From positions 1-45,210 of the forward strand of contig NZ_RWIN01000021.1 of assembly GCF_009761815.1 (NCBI RefSeq): a stretch of DNA of 45,210 bases, given 5' to 3'. The translations under genes were made by a program, and so were the position numbers. Position 1 is the stretch's first letter, and every line of letters begins with the position of its first letter. The stretch comes from Pseudomonas sp. PB120. GTDB lineage: Bacteria > Pseudomonadota > Gammaproteobacteria > Pseudomonadales > Pseudomonadaceae. A model generated the notes under the pieces. That model was not told the DNA's origin, made no database searches, and was given only the letters and a program-made list of their open reading frames with translations. Shown piece by piece: positions 27,301 through 38,300 of this stretch.

Positions 27301-29355
27301 ACCCAGGAGCAGGGCGACACGCTGGACGCCAGCCTGACGTACGCCACGGATCTGTACGACGAAGCGTCGATGACGCGCTTCGCCGAGCAGTGGCTGAACC
27401 TGTTGCGTGCAGTGGTCGACGATCCGCAGCAGCGGGTTGCCGAATTGCCGCTGTTGCAAGCGCCGCAGAGCGCTGCACTGATCGAGCACTGGAATCCGTC
27501 CTTCGAAACGCAACCGCCGTCGCCCACCTTGCATCAGCTGTTTGAAGCGCAAGCCGCGCAACGACCGAACGCCGTCGCACTGGTCTACGAAGGCGAACGC
27601 CTGACCTACGCCGCGCTCAACGCCCAGTCCAACCGCCTGGCGCGAAAACTGCGCGAGCAAGGCGTCGGCCCCGAAGTGCGGGTCGGCCTTGCTACCGAGC
27701 GTGCGATGCCGCTGGTGGTCGGCTTGCTGGCGATTCTCAAGGCCGGTGGCGCTTACGTGCCGCTCGATCCGCAATACCCGGCTGAGCGTTTGAGCTACAT
27801 GATCGAGGACAGCGGCATCACCCTGTTGCTGACGCAACAGCACTTGATCGACGCGTTGCCGGCCTGCGACGGCGTGCAGGTGCTCAGCCTGGAGTCGTTG
27901 CCGCTGGACGCCTTAAGTGCCGACAACCTGACAGCGCGGTCGTCCCCGGACAACCTGGCCTATGTGATTTACACCTCCGGTTCCACGGGCCGGCCGAAAG
28001 GCGCGTTGCTCAGCCACGGCAACGTCGGGCGCCTGCTCTCGGCCACCGCTGGCGAGTTCAACTTCGGGCCGGACGACGTCTGGACGCTGTTTCATTCCTA
28101 CGCCTTCGACTTCTCGGTGTGGGAGCTGTTTGGCGCGCTGTGCACCGGCGGGCGCCTGGTGATCGTGCCGTATTACATCAGCCGCGAACCGCAGGCGTTT
28201 CACCAGTTGCTGTGCGACGAGGGCGTGACGGTGTTGAACCAGACGCCGACCGCGTTCCGCCAGTTGTTGCCGATCGCCTGTGCCAGCCCACGGAGCCTGG
28301 CGCTGCGTCAGGTGATTTTCGGTGGCGAAGCACTGGAAGTCGCGAGCCTGCGCCCTTGGTTCGACCGCTTCGGCGACCAGCAGCCCACCCTGGTCAACAT
28401 GTACGGCATCACCGAAACCACGGTGCACGTCACCTACCGCGCGATTCGTCTGGCCGACCTCGACGGCAAGGCGCAGAGCCCGATTGGCCTGCCGGTCCGC
28501 GACCTGCGCTGGTACTTGCTCGACAGCCAGTTGCAGCCGGTGCCGGTGGGCGTGGCGGGCGAGTTGTACATCGCCGGCGCCGGCCTGGCGCGGGGGTATC
28601 ACGGGCGTTTCGGCCTGACCGCCGAGCGCTTTGTGCCGAGCCCGTTCGAGGCCTCGCAACGGCTCTATCGCAGTGGCGACCTGGCGCGTCAGCGTGCCGA
28701 CGGCAGCATCGATTACCTCGGCCGGATCGACCAGCAAGTGAAGATTCGCGGTTTCCGCATCGAGCTCGGCGAAATCGAAGCCGCGCTGCTGGCCCAACCG
28801 GGCGTGCGTCAGGCGGTGTTGAGCGTGCACGTCGGCGAGGGCGGGCCGCAGCTCTGCGCCTATGTCGTTGCCGAACAAACCCCGCACGACCCGATGGCCT
28901 GGCGCGACACTTTGCGCGCCGCGCTCAAGGTCGATCTGCCTGACTACATGGTGCCGAGCCACTGGCTGCTGCTGGACAGCTTGCCGCTGACCGGCAACGG
29001 AAAGCTCGACCGCAAGGCCTTGCCGCTGCCCGACGCGCAGGCCTGGCAACGAGCGTTCGTCGCCCCCGAAGGCGAACTTGAACAGCAACTGGCCGCGATC
29101 TGGGCCGACGTGTTGGGCGTGGCGCAGATCGGCCGGCACGACAACTTCTTCGAATTGGGCGGGCATTCGCTGCTCGCCGCCCAGGCCAGTGCCCGCGTGG
29201 AACTGGAACTGGGCATCGAGCTGCCGCTGCGTGCGCTGTTCGAATCCGCCGACCTTCAGGCTTATGCCGCCCTGGCCGGGCAACATGCCCCGGCTGACAA
29301 CGATGCACGTCTTGATGCGCTTGAGTCGCTTCTCGACGAGATGGAGATCAACTGA
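18382..29355 (+). CDS. pvdI: Pyoverdine side-chain NRPS, PvdI-like: C-A(Ala)-T-E, C-A(Lys)-T, C-A(Thr)-T
   Basis: A 3657-residue cytoplasmic synthetase with three modules. Its N-terminus (MNADDALKLARRFIGLPLEKR) closely matches P. aeruginosa PvdI from memory. Module 1: C (HH182, SYAQQR type), A, T (Ser1052), E (HHLAVDGVSW at 1228). Module 2: C with D-donor signature (YPLSPMQQG; HH1680), A, T (Ser2539). Module 3: C (HH2720, SYAQQR type), A, T (Ser3596). Adenylation pockets read by hand as DLWNNALTYK (alanine), DGEDHGTVVK (lysine) and DFWNIGMVHK (threonine); these are close or identical to codes I recall for those residues. The product segment is D-Ala-Lys-Thr. There is no starter domain, so it must accept the chromophore precursor from PvdL. 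It ends with a carrier domain and hands on to the next gene, whose ATG overlaps its TGA. Confidence 0.92.
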   Translation: MNADDALKLARRFIGLPLEKRQMFLAALHKEGVDFARFPIPAGVEAEDRQALSYAQQRMWFLWQLDPQSGAYNLPGAVRLTGRLNLPALEQAFVTLVDRHETLRTVFQRQTDETLLQVPANAPLVIEQVDFSALPVAEREQAVAQAAAQQSVLPFDLATGPLLRVTLLKLAEQEHVLLLTLHHIVSDGWSMNVLIDEFIRCYDAFAAGTQPHLAPLPIQYSDYALWQRRWLEAGEQARQLDYWQAQLGDEHPVLELPTDHPRPAMPSHRGTRYEFAVDGQLAEQLRTTAQQHNITLFMLLLGAFNVLLHRYTGQTDLRVGVPIANRNRAEIEGLIGFFVNTQVLRTTLDGQTRVADLLRTIKETALGAQAHQDLPFERLVEALKLERSLSHTPLFQVMYNHQPQVADMSSISTASGLTLGAIEWEGRTTQFDLTLDTYEKGGKLHAALTYANDLFDADTITRMAQHWTHLLQGMVADSQQRISDLPLLEHAEYQRIVHDWNRADDPFPQDLCIHELISQQAAASPTARAVTFATRHLTYAELDVQANCLAHKLIELGVGPEVRVGVAMQRSENLLVALLAVLKAGGAYVPLDPDYPAERVAYMLEDSRALVLLTEHAVAATLTVSAGTQVLLLDEIEPLLTAYPASAPVTRVTPDNLAYVIYTSGSTGKPKGVAIAHRNVLALIDWSKTVYSREDIQGVLASTSVCFDLSVWELFVTLANGGSVIIARNALELPQLPARDQVRLINTVPSAINALQRDGQIPPSVRIINLAGEPLKQSLVDALYEQSTIQHVYDLYGPSEDTTYSTWTRRDAGGSANIGRPLKHTASYLLDAELQPVPQGVSAELYLSGAGITRGYLARPGMTAEKYVPNPFARNGERLYRTGDLTRYGADGTLQYVGRIDHQVKVRGFRIELGEIEARLLQQEAVRELAVLAQEGVSGQQLVAYIVPTEPALLADADAQVTLRETLKAALRQHLPDYMVPAFLLFLEHLPLTPNGKLDRKALPAVDGSQAQREHIAPRSTLEKALAAIWQDVLTIDNVGLEDNFFELGGDSIVSMQVVSRARQAGIVLSPKDLFQHQTIRSLAQAARSGEQPLIDQGPASGAVALAPVQQWFFEQAIPERQHWNQSLLLVPREALNVEALDQALEKLLTHHDSLRLRYQQTENGWQQAYAAPTTASVLWQRQAQSVAEMNDLCDEAQRSLDLQNGPLLRAMLVAMADGTQRLLLVIHHLAVDGVSWRVLLEDFQQFYRGGNLTMAKTSTYQRWVAHLQDHLPVFENSLGHWQTQLRDARNELPCDRPNGALENRYEQKLELKLDAEQTRKLLQQAPAAYRTQVNDLLLTALARAVCRWSGQGSALIQLEGHGREDLFDDIDLTRTVGWFTSLFPVNLQPCSDLGASIKTIKEQLRAVPDKGLSYGALRYLGTPAMRAELAALPQPRITFNYLGQFDRQFNEAALFVPSTEGNGVAQDPSAPLGNWLTVEGQVYGGELSLSWGFSREMFDTATLQRLVDDYAQELNALIDHCCVLETAHATPSDFPLARISQAQLDDLSVATFEDLYPLSPMQQGMLFHTLHEPEVGAYISQLRLDIQGLDPQRFAQAWQAALTRHDILRSRFHWQGLDVAHQAIARQVTLPLEMLESADTDTLADAERALGFELDNAPLFRLKLVRTGATDWHLIYTSHHILMDGWSNAQLLAEVIQHYAVGQSLPAPTGQYRDYLGWLQQQSAVAGEQFWKNALVPLEAPTLLAEALRPPVGNEGSAEYRVALDSRATQRLAEFARQQKVTLNTVLQAAWSLLLHRYTGQDCVVFGATVAGRSAPLPGIEEQLGLFINTLPLVCVMKPDCTVSQWLSEPQGLNLAMREFEHVPLYDIQGWAGQQGSALFDSLLVFENFPVAEALKQGAPAGLSFGNLHNHERTHYPLTLGIELGASLSLDFSYDRARFNAAQIAQLSANLQHLLTQLVALPDAALGALELLEVDGKDELLGISQALPVELSTTLLVHEQIAAQAANTPDALALRVEGQSLSYLQLNTQANRLAHRLIENGAGPGKRVGLALHRGPHLIVSQLAVLKSGAAYVPLDPKYPAERLAYMIADSRLDLLLSEAGLLEDAPGVLRLTLDDSAGYPDSNPQNNAVAENLAYIIYTSGSTGQPKGVAIAHAALREFCQTAADYSRLSASDRVLQFATFSFDGFVEQCFPALCVGAALIMRGDDMWDAGRLAAEIVEQRVTVADLPAAYWYLLARECASDVVRDLGDLRQVHVGGEAMSVEGLRLWHQAGLSHVRLLNTYGPTEATVVSSVHECRLEDASDAFGIPIGRAIAGRSLYVLDPAGQLLPPGGVGELCIGAAASLAQSYFDRPALTAERFLPDPFAREPGARLYRSGDLARYNAEGHLEYVGRIDHQVKIRGFRIEMGEIEACLQAREDVHEAAVIAQDGTQLVAYVVAADAVDLPSQYLEHLKAVLRQSLPEYMVPGHLILLAKLPLNNNGKLDRRALPRVEASAAQREFVAPGQGLETQLALIWQDVLQVEQVGRTDNFFELGGHSLLVLQVISRVRQQLQLELSVSSLFSAANLAAFAERAALASSNGQPQLLPAPADQPPLLSYAQQRQWILWQLDPQSPAYNIPAALRLKGSLNGDALREAFAQLQARHQTLRTTFEQDGQQASPILHEHLALQLEQRALDQASVDQAVAAEIARPFDLRNGPLWRVLLLQVNTDEHVLVLTVHHIAADGWSMQVMVDEFSTLYQAAVEGHAANLNSLPVNYSDYARWQRDWLEAGEGARQLNWWREQLAGSQTPLELPSELTRPARRTERGASLVLNVDRDLLAGLRQRAQEQQVTLFMLLLASFQTLLHRQSGQSGISVGVPSAGRSRIETEGLIGFFINTQVLRAEIDGQQPFSTLLQQVKRTALGAQANQDVPFEQLVEALQPDRSLNHSPLFQVLYNHQQQLGASVERRVAGLQVERLHWQQHTTQFDLVLDTQEQGDTLDASLTYATDLYDEASMTRFAEQWLNLLRAVVDDPQQRVAELPLLQAPQSAALIEHWNPSFETQPPSPTLHQLFEAQAAQRPNAVALVYEGERLTYAALNAQSNRLARKLREQGVGPEVRVGLATERAMPLVVGLLAILKAGGAYVPLDPQYPAERLSYMIEDSGITLLLTQQHLIDALPACDGVQVLSLESLPLDALSADNLTARSSPDNLAYVIYTSGSTGRPKGALLSHGNVGRLLSATAGEFNFGPDDVWTLFHSYAFDFSVWELFGALCTGGRLVIVPYYISREPQAFHQLLCDEGVTVLNQTPTAFRQLLPIACASPRSLALRQVIFGGEALEVASLRPWFDRFGDQQPTLVNMYGITETTVHVTYRAIRLADLDGKAQSPIGLPVRDLRWYLLDSQLQPVPVGVAGELYIAGAGLARGYHGRFGLTAERFVPSPFEASQRLYRSGDLARQRADGSIDYLGRIDQQVKIRGFRIELGEIEAALLAQPGVRQAVLSVHVGEGGPQLCAYVVAEQTPHDPMAWRDTLRAALKVDLPDYMVPSHWLLLDSLPLTGNGKLDRKALPLPDAQAWQRAFVAPEGELEQQLAAIWADVLGVAQIGRHDNFFELGGHSLLAAQASARVELELGIELPLRALFESADLQAYAALAGQHAPADNDARLDALESLLDEMEIN

Positions 29356-32300
29356 TGGAACACAGCACTGCCCAGCGTATCGCCACCCGCTTCGCCGGCC
29401 TGCCTGCCGACAAACGTCGCGAGTTTCTGACACGCATGCAAGCGCAGGGCGTGAGCTTCGGCCAACTGCCGATTCCGCCGGCGGCCGAACCGCAATCGAG
29501 CTTCGAACTGTCGTATGCGCAGCAGCGCCAGTGGTTCCTCTGGCAGCTCGACCCGCAGAGCCCGGCGTACAACATTCCTGCCGCGTTGCGCTTGCATGGG
29601 CCGCTGAATATCGAGGCGTTGCAACAGAGTTTCGACGTGCTGCTGGAGCGGCATCAGAGCCTGCGCAGCCGGTTTGTCGAGGACGACGGTCAGGTGGCGC
29701 AGACGCTGGCGGCGTTCACTTCGTTGCCGATTGAACAGATCGATCTGCGCGGCGAACCTCAGGAAACGCGCTTCGATCTCGCCCTGAAAAGCGTCGAGCA
29801 GGACATCGCCCGCTCGTTCGATCTGCAGCACGGCCCGCTGTTGCGGGTCAGCCTGCTGCAACTCGATGCCGAAGACCATGTGCTATTGCTGACCTTGCAC
29901 CACATCGTCACCGATGGCTGGTCGATGGGCGTGTTGGTGGAAGAGTTTTCCCGGCTCTACGCCGCCCATTGCCAAGGGCAGAACGCTGTACTGGACGCGT
30001 TGCCGATTCAGTATTCCGACTACGCCCTGTGGCAACGGCGCTGGATGGAAGCGGGCGAGCTGGAGCGTCAGCTCGACTGGTGGCGTGCCACGCTGGGCAG
30101 CGAACAACCGCTACTCGAATTGCCGACTGATCGCCCGCGCCCGGCGCAACCGAGCCAGCGCGGTGCCCGTCTGGATTTCGCCCTCGATGGCGCATTGGCC
30201 AGCGGTCTGATGAGCCTGGCCAAACAGCGCGGCGTCACGCCGTTCATGCTGTTGCTGGCGAGTTTTCAAGCGTTGCTCTATCGCTACAGCGGCCAGTCCG
30301 ACCTGCGAGTCGGCGTGCCGATTGCCAACCGCAATCGCGCCGAAACCCGGGGCCTGATCGGTTTCTTCGTCAACACCCAGGTGATGCGCGCCGAGCTGGA
30401 CGGGCGCCTGCCCTTCAGCCAGTTGCTTGACCAGACCCGCACCGCATCGCTGGATGCCCAGGCGTATCAGGACCTGCCGTTCGAGCGGCTGGTGCAAGCG
30501 TTGCAAGGTGAACGCAGCCTCAGCCACAGCCCGTTGTTCCAGGTGATGTTCAATCACCAGCAAGCCAAACCGGCAGCGGTCAGCGGGCTGCTCGCGGGCC
30601 TGCGCGTCGAAGCGCTGAACGCCACGGCCCACACCACTCAGTTCGACCTGCAACTGGACACCCAGGAAGAGGGCGACAAACTGTTCGCCAGCCTGACCTA
30701 CGCCACCGATTTGTTTGACGCCGAGCGCATCGAACACCTTGCTCGGCATTGGCGCAACCTGTTGGCCGGCGTGCTGGCGAACCCGCACTGTCCGCTGGCG
30801 GAACTGCCGCTGGCGGACGCCGACGAGCGCCTGCGCATTCTGGACGGGCTCAACGACACCGCTCAGGCGTACCCGGGCGACGTCTGCGTGCAGCGCCATT
30901 TCGAGCAACGGGTCGTTGAAAACGCTGACGCCACGGCGCTGGTGTTCCAGGGCCAACGCTTGAGTTACGGCGAACTGAACCGGCGCGCCAACCGCCTCGC
31001 CCATCATTTGCGCGCCCAGGGTGTCGGCCCGGAAGTGCTGGTGGGGATTGCCTGCGACCGCTCGTTTGAAATGGTCGTCGGCCTGCTGGCGATCCTCAAG
31101 GCGGGTGGCGCCTATGTGCCGCTGGACCCGGAATACCCGCTGGATCGCCTGAGCTATATGATCGAGGACAGCGGCATTTCGCTGTTGCTGACCCAGGCCC
31201 ATTTACTGGCGCAATTGCCGACGCCGGACAGCGTGCGCACCGTGTGCCTGCAAGCCGAGGTCGATTGGCTGAGCGATCTGCCGGACACCAATCCGACCAA
31301 CCTGGCCGTCGCCGAAAACCTCGCCTACGTGATTTACACCTCCGGCTCCACCGGCAAACCCAAAGGCGCGGGCAACCGCCATGTCGCGTTGCACAACCGC
31401 CTGGAATGGATGCAGCAGGCCTACACACTGCTGCCGAGCGACCGCGTACTGCAAAAGACCCCGTTCAGTTTCGACGTGTCGGTGTGGGAGTTTTTCTGGC
31501 CGCTGATGAAGGGCGCCACCCTGGTGATTGCCGCGCCGGGTGAGCATCGCGACCCGCAACGTCTCGCCGCATTGATCGTCGAGCAGGCGATCACCACGCT
31601 GCACTTCGTGCCGTCGATGCTCTCGGCCTTCATCAGTGCCGACGAATCATTGGCCTGCACCTCGCTGCAACGGATCATTTGCAGCGGTGAAGCGCTGCCG
31701 ATGGAGCTGCAACGCCAGACCTTGCGCAGCCTGCCGCAAGCCAGCCTCTACAACCTCTACGGCCCGACCGAAGCGGCCATCGACGTCACCCACTGGACGT
31801 GCGTGGAGGAAGGTCGCGACAGCGTGCCGATTGGCCGTCCGATTGCCAACCTGCGCACCTGCATCCTCGACAGTGAACTGCAACCATTGCCGCTGGGCGC
31901 GGTGGGCGAGTTGTACCTGGGCGGCGTCGGCCTGGCGCGCGGTTACCACCGACGCGGTGCGCTGACCGCCGAGCGGTTTGTGGTCGACCCGTTCGGCAGC
32001 GGCGAGCGTCTGTACCGCACCGGGGACCTGGCGCGTTATCGCGCGGACGGCGCCATCTATTACTGCGGACGTATCGACCACCAGGTGAAAATTCGCGGCT
32101 TGCGTATTGAGCTGGGCGAAATCGAGGCGCGCCTGCAAGAACATGTCGACGTTCAGGATGCCGTGGTCCTGGCCCTCGACGGCCCGAGCGGCAAGCAACT
32201 GGTGGCGTACGTCGTGCCGCAGTCCCCGGCATTGCTTGGCGCCACTGCCGAGCAACAAGGCGCTTGGCGTGAAGCCCTGAAAAGCCATTTGCTCGCCAGC

Positions 32301-35300
32301 CTGCCGGATTACATGGTGCCGGCGCAGACCGTGCTGATCGAACACATGCCCCTGAGCCCCAACGGCAAACTCGACCGCAAGCGCTTGCCCGCGCCCACCG
32401 CGCCGGTCAGTCAGCGTGCGTTCGAAGCGCCGCGCAGCGAACACGAACAGGTGCTGGCGCAGATCTGGCAGGACGTGCTGGGCGTGGAGCAGGTCGGGCG
32501 TCTGGACAACTTCTTCGAACTGGGCGGTGACTCGATCATTTCGATCCAGGTGGTCAGCCGTGCCCGTCGTGCCGGCCTCAGCCTGCAACCGCGCGACCTG
32601 TTCCAGCAGCCAACCTTGCAGGCCCTGGCTGCCGTGGTCAAAGAACAGGCCGCACCGCTCGCGCCGCAAGGGCCGGTGGACGGTGTGCAAACACTTACGC
32701 CGATTCAACGCTGGTTCTTCGACGAACCCATTGCGCAACGCGCGCACTGGAACCAGGCGGTGCTGCTGGTGCCGCGTGAAACCCTCGAACTGCCGCGCCT
32801 GCAAGCCGCGCTGCAACGGCTGCTCAAGCAGCACGATGCCTTGCGTTTGCGCTTCAGTCAGGTCGATGGCCGATGGTCGGCGCGTTATGTCGGGGCGGAC
32901 AGCGCCGACGTGATTGACATGCTCTGGACCGCCCGCGTGGCCAGCGATGCCTCGCTGGAATCGGTGTGCGACGAAGCGCAACGCAGCCTCAGCCTGCAAG
33001 ACGGTCCGTTGCTGCGCGTGGCATTGATCGCCCAGGCTGATGGCTCGCAGCGCTTGCTGTTGGTGATCCACCATTTGGCGGTGGACGGCGTTTCGTGGCG
33101 AGTATTGCTGGAAGATTTGCAGGCCGCGTACCAGGGGCAAGAGCTGCCGCCCAAGACCAGTGCGTTCCAGGCCTGGGCCGACAAACTCGAGGTGTATGCA
33201 CGCTCCGAAGCCGCCACCAGCGAACTCGACTGGTGGCAAGCACAGTTGGGTTGCGCCGAGGCATCGCTGCCCGCCGCCCATGCCGAAGCGAGCCAGGCCG
33301 GGCATTTGCGCCAGGGCGTCAGCATCGGCCTGGACCGCGAACAGACCCGTCAATTGCTGCAACAGGCGCCGGCGATCTACCGCACGCAGGTCAACGATCT
33401 GCTGCTGACGGCGCTGGCCCGCACCCTCAGCCGCTGGACCGGGCACGCCTCGGCGCTGATCCAGCTCGAAGGCCATGGCCGCGAAGACCTGTTCGATGAC
33501 ATCGACCTGACCCGCACGGTCGGCTGGTTCTCCAGCCTGTTCCCGGTGCGCCTGACGCCGACCGCCGACCTCGCCGGCTCGATCAAGGCGATCAAGCAGC
33601 AACTGCGCGACATCCCCGGCAAAGGCATGGGCTACGGCCTGTTGCGCTATCTGGGCGATGCCTCGGCGCAAGCGGCGTTGGCCGCCTTGCCGCCAGCGCG
33701 GGTGACCTTCAACTACCTCGGCCAGTTCGACCAGAGCTTCGCCGAAGACGCGCTGTTCGCCCCGGCGCGCGAATCCAGCGGTGCTGCGCAATCGGCGGAC
33801 GCTCCGTTGCCGAACTGGCTGTCGGTGGACGGCCAGGTCTACGGCGGTGAACTGAAACTCGACTGGACCTTCAGCCGCGAATGCTTCGACCTGCACGAGA
33901 TCGAAGCGCTGGCCGCCGATTACCAGCGCGAATTGCTGGCGCTGATCGCCCATTGCCTGAGCGACGGAGCGGGCGGCGTGACCCCGGCGGACTTCCCGCT
34001 GGCGCGCTTGACCCAGGCGCAACTTGATGGGCTGCCGGTGCCGCCGGCGCAGATCGAGGACGTGTATCCGCTGTCGCCGATGCAGGCCGGTTTGCTGTTC
34101 CACAGCCGCTACGAATCGGAGGGCGGCGCGTACGTCAACCAGCTCAGCGTCGAGGCCGGTGGCCTGGATGCCGAGCGCTTGGGCGGTGCGTGGCAAGCGG
34201 TGCTCGACAGCCACCCGATCCTGCGCAGCAGTTTCCATTTCCCTGACGGTTTCGAGGCGCCGGTGCAACTGGTCCATCGTCATCTGCAGTTGCCGGTGAC
34301 GTGCCTCGACTGGCGCGGCCGCAGCGATCAGGCCCACGCGCTGGCGCAACTGCTCGACAGCGAACGCTTGCAACTCGATCCGGCCCGGGCGCCGCTGATG
34401 CGCCTGACCCTGGTGCGACTCGACGATGAGCGTCAGCAGCTGATCTACACCCACCATCATTTGTTGCTCGATGGCTGGAGCAATTCGCTGCTGCTGAGCG
34501 AAGTCCTGCAGCGTTATGCCGGGCAAGCCGTGGAGGCACCGACCGGACGTTTCGCCGATTACATCGGCTGGCTGCAACGTCAGGATGCGCACGCCGACGA
34601 GCTGTTCTGGCGCGAGCAATTGGCGACCCTCGACAACCCGACGTTGTTGGCGCAAAGCCTCGCCCATGGCGACAACTCGACAACAGCATTCGCCGACCAT
34701 CGCCAGACCTTCGATGTCGCCACCAGCCAGCGCTTCAGCGAGTTTGCGCGGCAGCAAAAAGTCACCCTCAACACCTTGGTCCAGGGCGCGTGGGCGCTGT
34801 TGCTGCAACGCTACAGCGGCCAGCGCAGCGTCGCGTTTGGCGCGACCGTGGCCGGGCGTCCGGTGGATGTGCCGGGGGCGGAAAGCCAGCTCGGCCTGTT
34901 CATCAACACCTTGCCGGTGATCAGCACGCCGGACGCGGTTGAGAGCGTCGGCCAGTGGCTGACCCGTTTGCAGGCGCAGAACCTGGAATTGCGCGAGCAC
35001 GAATTCACCGCGTTGGGCGACATTCAGCGCTGGGCAGGGCGTGCCGGTGAACCGCTGTTCGACAGCCTGCTGGTGTTCGAGAACTTCCCGGTCGCCGAGG
35101 CGCTGCAACAGGGCGCGCCTGCCGGTTTGAGTTTCTCTATCCCGCAGAACCACGAACGCACCAATTTCCCGCTGACCCTGGCGGCGACCGCTGAACACCA
35201 GTTCAGCCTGCACTGGAGCTACCAGTGCGCGCATTTCAACAGCGCGGCGATTGCGCGGATGAGTGAGCACCTGGCCGCGTTGCTGACGGCGATGGTCGCC

Positions 35301-38300
35301 GCGCCACAGGCGGCGTTGAGTGAACTGGACCTGCTGACCGCGCCGGAACGCGAGCAGCAATTGCTCGACTGGAACCCGGCGTTCACTGCGGCGGAAAACC
35401 CGCTGTGCGTGCACCAGTTGATCGAAGCCCAGGCCGACATTCGGCCGGGCGCCACGGCGCTGATCTTCAACGACCTGGAATTGACTTTCGACCAGCTCAA
35501 CCGTCGTGCCAACCCATTGGCCCATCGCCTTCGTGCACTGGGCATCGGCCCGGAAGTGCGGGTCGGCCTGGCGATGCAGCGTTCGCCGGAAATGATCATT
35601 GGCCTGCTGGCGATCCTCAAGGCCGGCGGCGCCTACGTACCGCTGGACCCGGCGTACCCGGCCGAGCGCCTGCGCTACCTGATGCAGGACAGCGGCATTT
35701 CACTGCTGCTCAGCCAGTCGTGGTTGCGGGAAAAACTGCCATTGCCGGATGGCTTGCCGGTGCTGGACATCGACTGCGAACCGTTGGACCTGATGCCGCA
35801 AAGCAATCCGGTCAACCTGACGTGCGGCGAAAACCTCGCGTACCTGATTTACACCTCCGGCTCCACCGGCCGGCCGAAAGGCGTCAGCGTGGCCCACGGT
35901 CCGCTGGCCATGCATTGCCTGGCCATTGGCGAGTTGTATGGCATGACCCCGGACGACCGCGAGTTGCAGTTCGCCTCGATCAGCTTCGACGGCGCCCACG
36001 AGCGCTGGCTGACACCATTGGTGTTCGGTTCGGCGGTGATGCCTCGCGATGACGAGTTGTGGAGCGTGGAGCGCACCTGCGCCGAGATTGAAAAGCACGG
36101 CATCACCATCGCCTGTTTCACCCCGACCTATCTGGGGCAGATCGCCGACTTCATGGGCGAAGCGGGGCGTGATCTGCCGATCCGTTCCTATACGCCGTGC
36201 GGTGAAGGCATGGCCAAGCATGCGTTCGATGAGGTCCAGCAAGTGCTGCAACCCAAGCGCCTGATCAACGGCTACGGCCCGACCGAAACCGTGATCACGC
36301 CGCTGATCTGGCTGGCGTATCCCGAGACCGAATTTGATTCGGCGTTCATGCCCATTGGCCGGCCGGTCGGCAATCGCAGCGCCTATATCCTCGACGGTGG
36401 CTTGCAGCCTTTGCCGGTAGGCGTCGCGGGCGAGTTGTACCTGGGTGGCGAGGGCGTGGCCCGGGGTTACCATCAACGGCCGGACCTCACGGCTGAACGT
36501 TTCGTGCCGGACCCCTTCGTGCCAGGCGCGCGTTTGTACCGCAGCGGCGACCTCGCGCGGTTCCGTGCCGATGGCGTCGTTGAATACCTTGGCCGGATCG
36601 ACCAGCAAGTGAAGATTCGCGGGTTCCGAATCGAGCTCGGCGAAATTGAAGCCTGCCTGCTCGAACACGAGGGGGTGCGTGAAGCGTTCGTCATCGATCG
36701 CGAAGGCCCGGTCAGCCGCCAACTGGTCGGCTACGTGGTGCCTCGCGATCCGCTTGCCGACGAGCAGGGTTTGCGTGAAGCGCTGACGACTCACCTGCGC
36801 AGCCGTTTGCCGGCGCACATGCTGCCGGCGCATCTGATGTGCCTGGCGGCGTTGCCGCTGACACCGAACGGCAAGCTCGACCGTCAGGGCCTGCCCGCGC
36901 CGGAGGCCATTCGGCAGCACCAGGATCAAGTGCCCGCCGCGTCGCCGGCCGAAGCGTTGCTGGTGGAAATCTGGCAAGAATTGCTGGGGCTGGAGTCGGT
37001 GGGCGTCACCGAGAACTTCTTTGAACTGGGCGGTGATTCGATCATCTCGCTGCAAGCGGTGAGTCGGGCCGGGCAGCGTGGGCTGGTATTCAGCCCGAAG
37101 CAGCTTTTCGAGCAGCAGACCATCCGTGCACTGGCCGCCGTGGCCGTCAGCCGCGAAGCGACGCCGGTCGAATCGCCGACCGTCGAGGCGTTCTCGCTGG
37201 TGTCGCACCTCGACGTGGCTGCCCGTGAAGGGCTGCAAGACTTGTATCCGCTGTCGCCGATGCAGCAAGGCATGTTGTTCCATTGCCTCGATTCGCCGGA
37301 GCTCAACCCCTACGTCAATCAGTTGAGCGTGGCGGTGGACGGTTTGCAGGTGCCGCGTTTCCGTGCGGCCTGGCAGGCACTGGTGGCGCGTCACGAGGTG
37401 CTGCGCGCGGCGTTCCGCTGGCGTGACGGCTTGGCCGATCCGCTGCAAGCGGTGTTCACCGACGTCGAGTTGCCGATTGAAGAGCTCGACTGGCGCGACC
37501 GCAACGACACCGAGCAGGCGTTGAGCGAACTGGCCGCCGCCGAACAGGCCAAGGGCTTCGACCTGAGTTGCCCGCCGCTGATGCGCTTTGTGCTGGTGCG
37601 CCTGGGTGAAGACCGTTACCAGATGATCTGGATTTATCACCACTTGCTACTGGACGGCTGGAGTGCGTCGCGTCTGCTGGGCGACATGCTGCGCCTGTAT
37701 CACCACGACAGCCTGCCGACCCTGACCGGCCGTTACGCCGACTACATCGCCTGGCTGCAACGCCAGGACGGCGCGCAGGCCGAAAGCTTCTGGCGCGAGC
37801 GACTGGCGTTGCTCGAAGCACCGACCATTCTGGCCAAGGCTTCCGGTGCCGCAGGTTCCGGTCACGGCGTGATGTACAGCAACCTCGACGCCGAGGCGAC
37901 GGGCAAACTGCACCGCTTCGCCAAGCGTCAGCGCGTGACGTTGAATACGCTGGTGCAAGGCGCGTGGCTGTTGTTGCTGCAACGCCACAGCGGCCAGCGC
38001 AGCGTCGCGTTCGGCGCCACGGTGGCGGGGCGTCCGACCGGGCTGGTCGGGGCGCAGGACATGCTCGGCCTGTTCATCAATACCTTGCCGGTGATCCAGA
38101 CCCTCGACCCGCAACAGCCGTTGGGCGAGTGGCTGCGCGACTTGCAGGATTACAACCTGATGGTCCGCGACTACGAGCACACGCCGTTGTCGGACATTCA
38201 GCGTTGGGCCGGGCAGGGTGGGCAAGGCTTGTTCGACAGCATCATCGTCTTCGAAAACCACCCGGTGGACCGTGCGTTGCGCGGCGGCGAGGAAGGTGAG

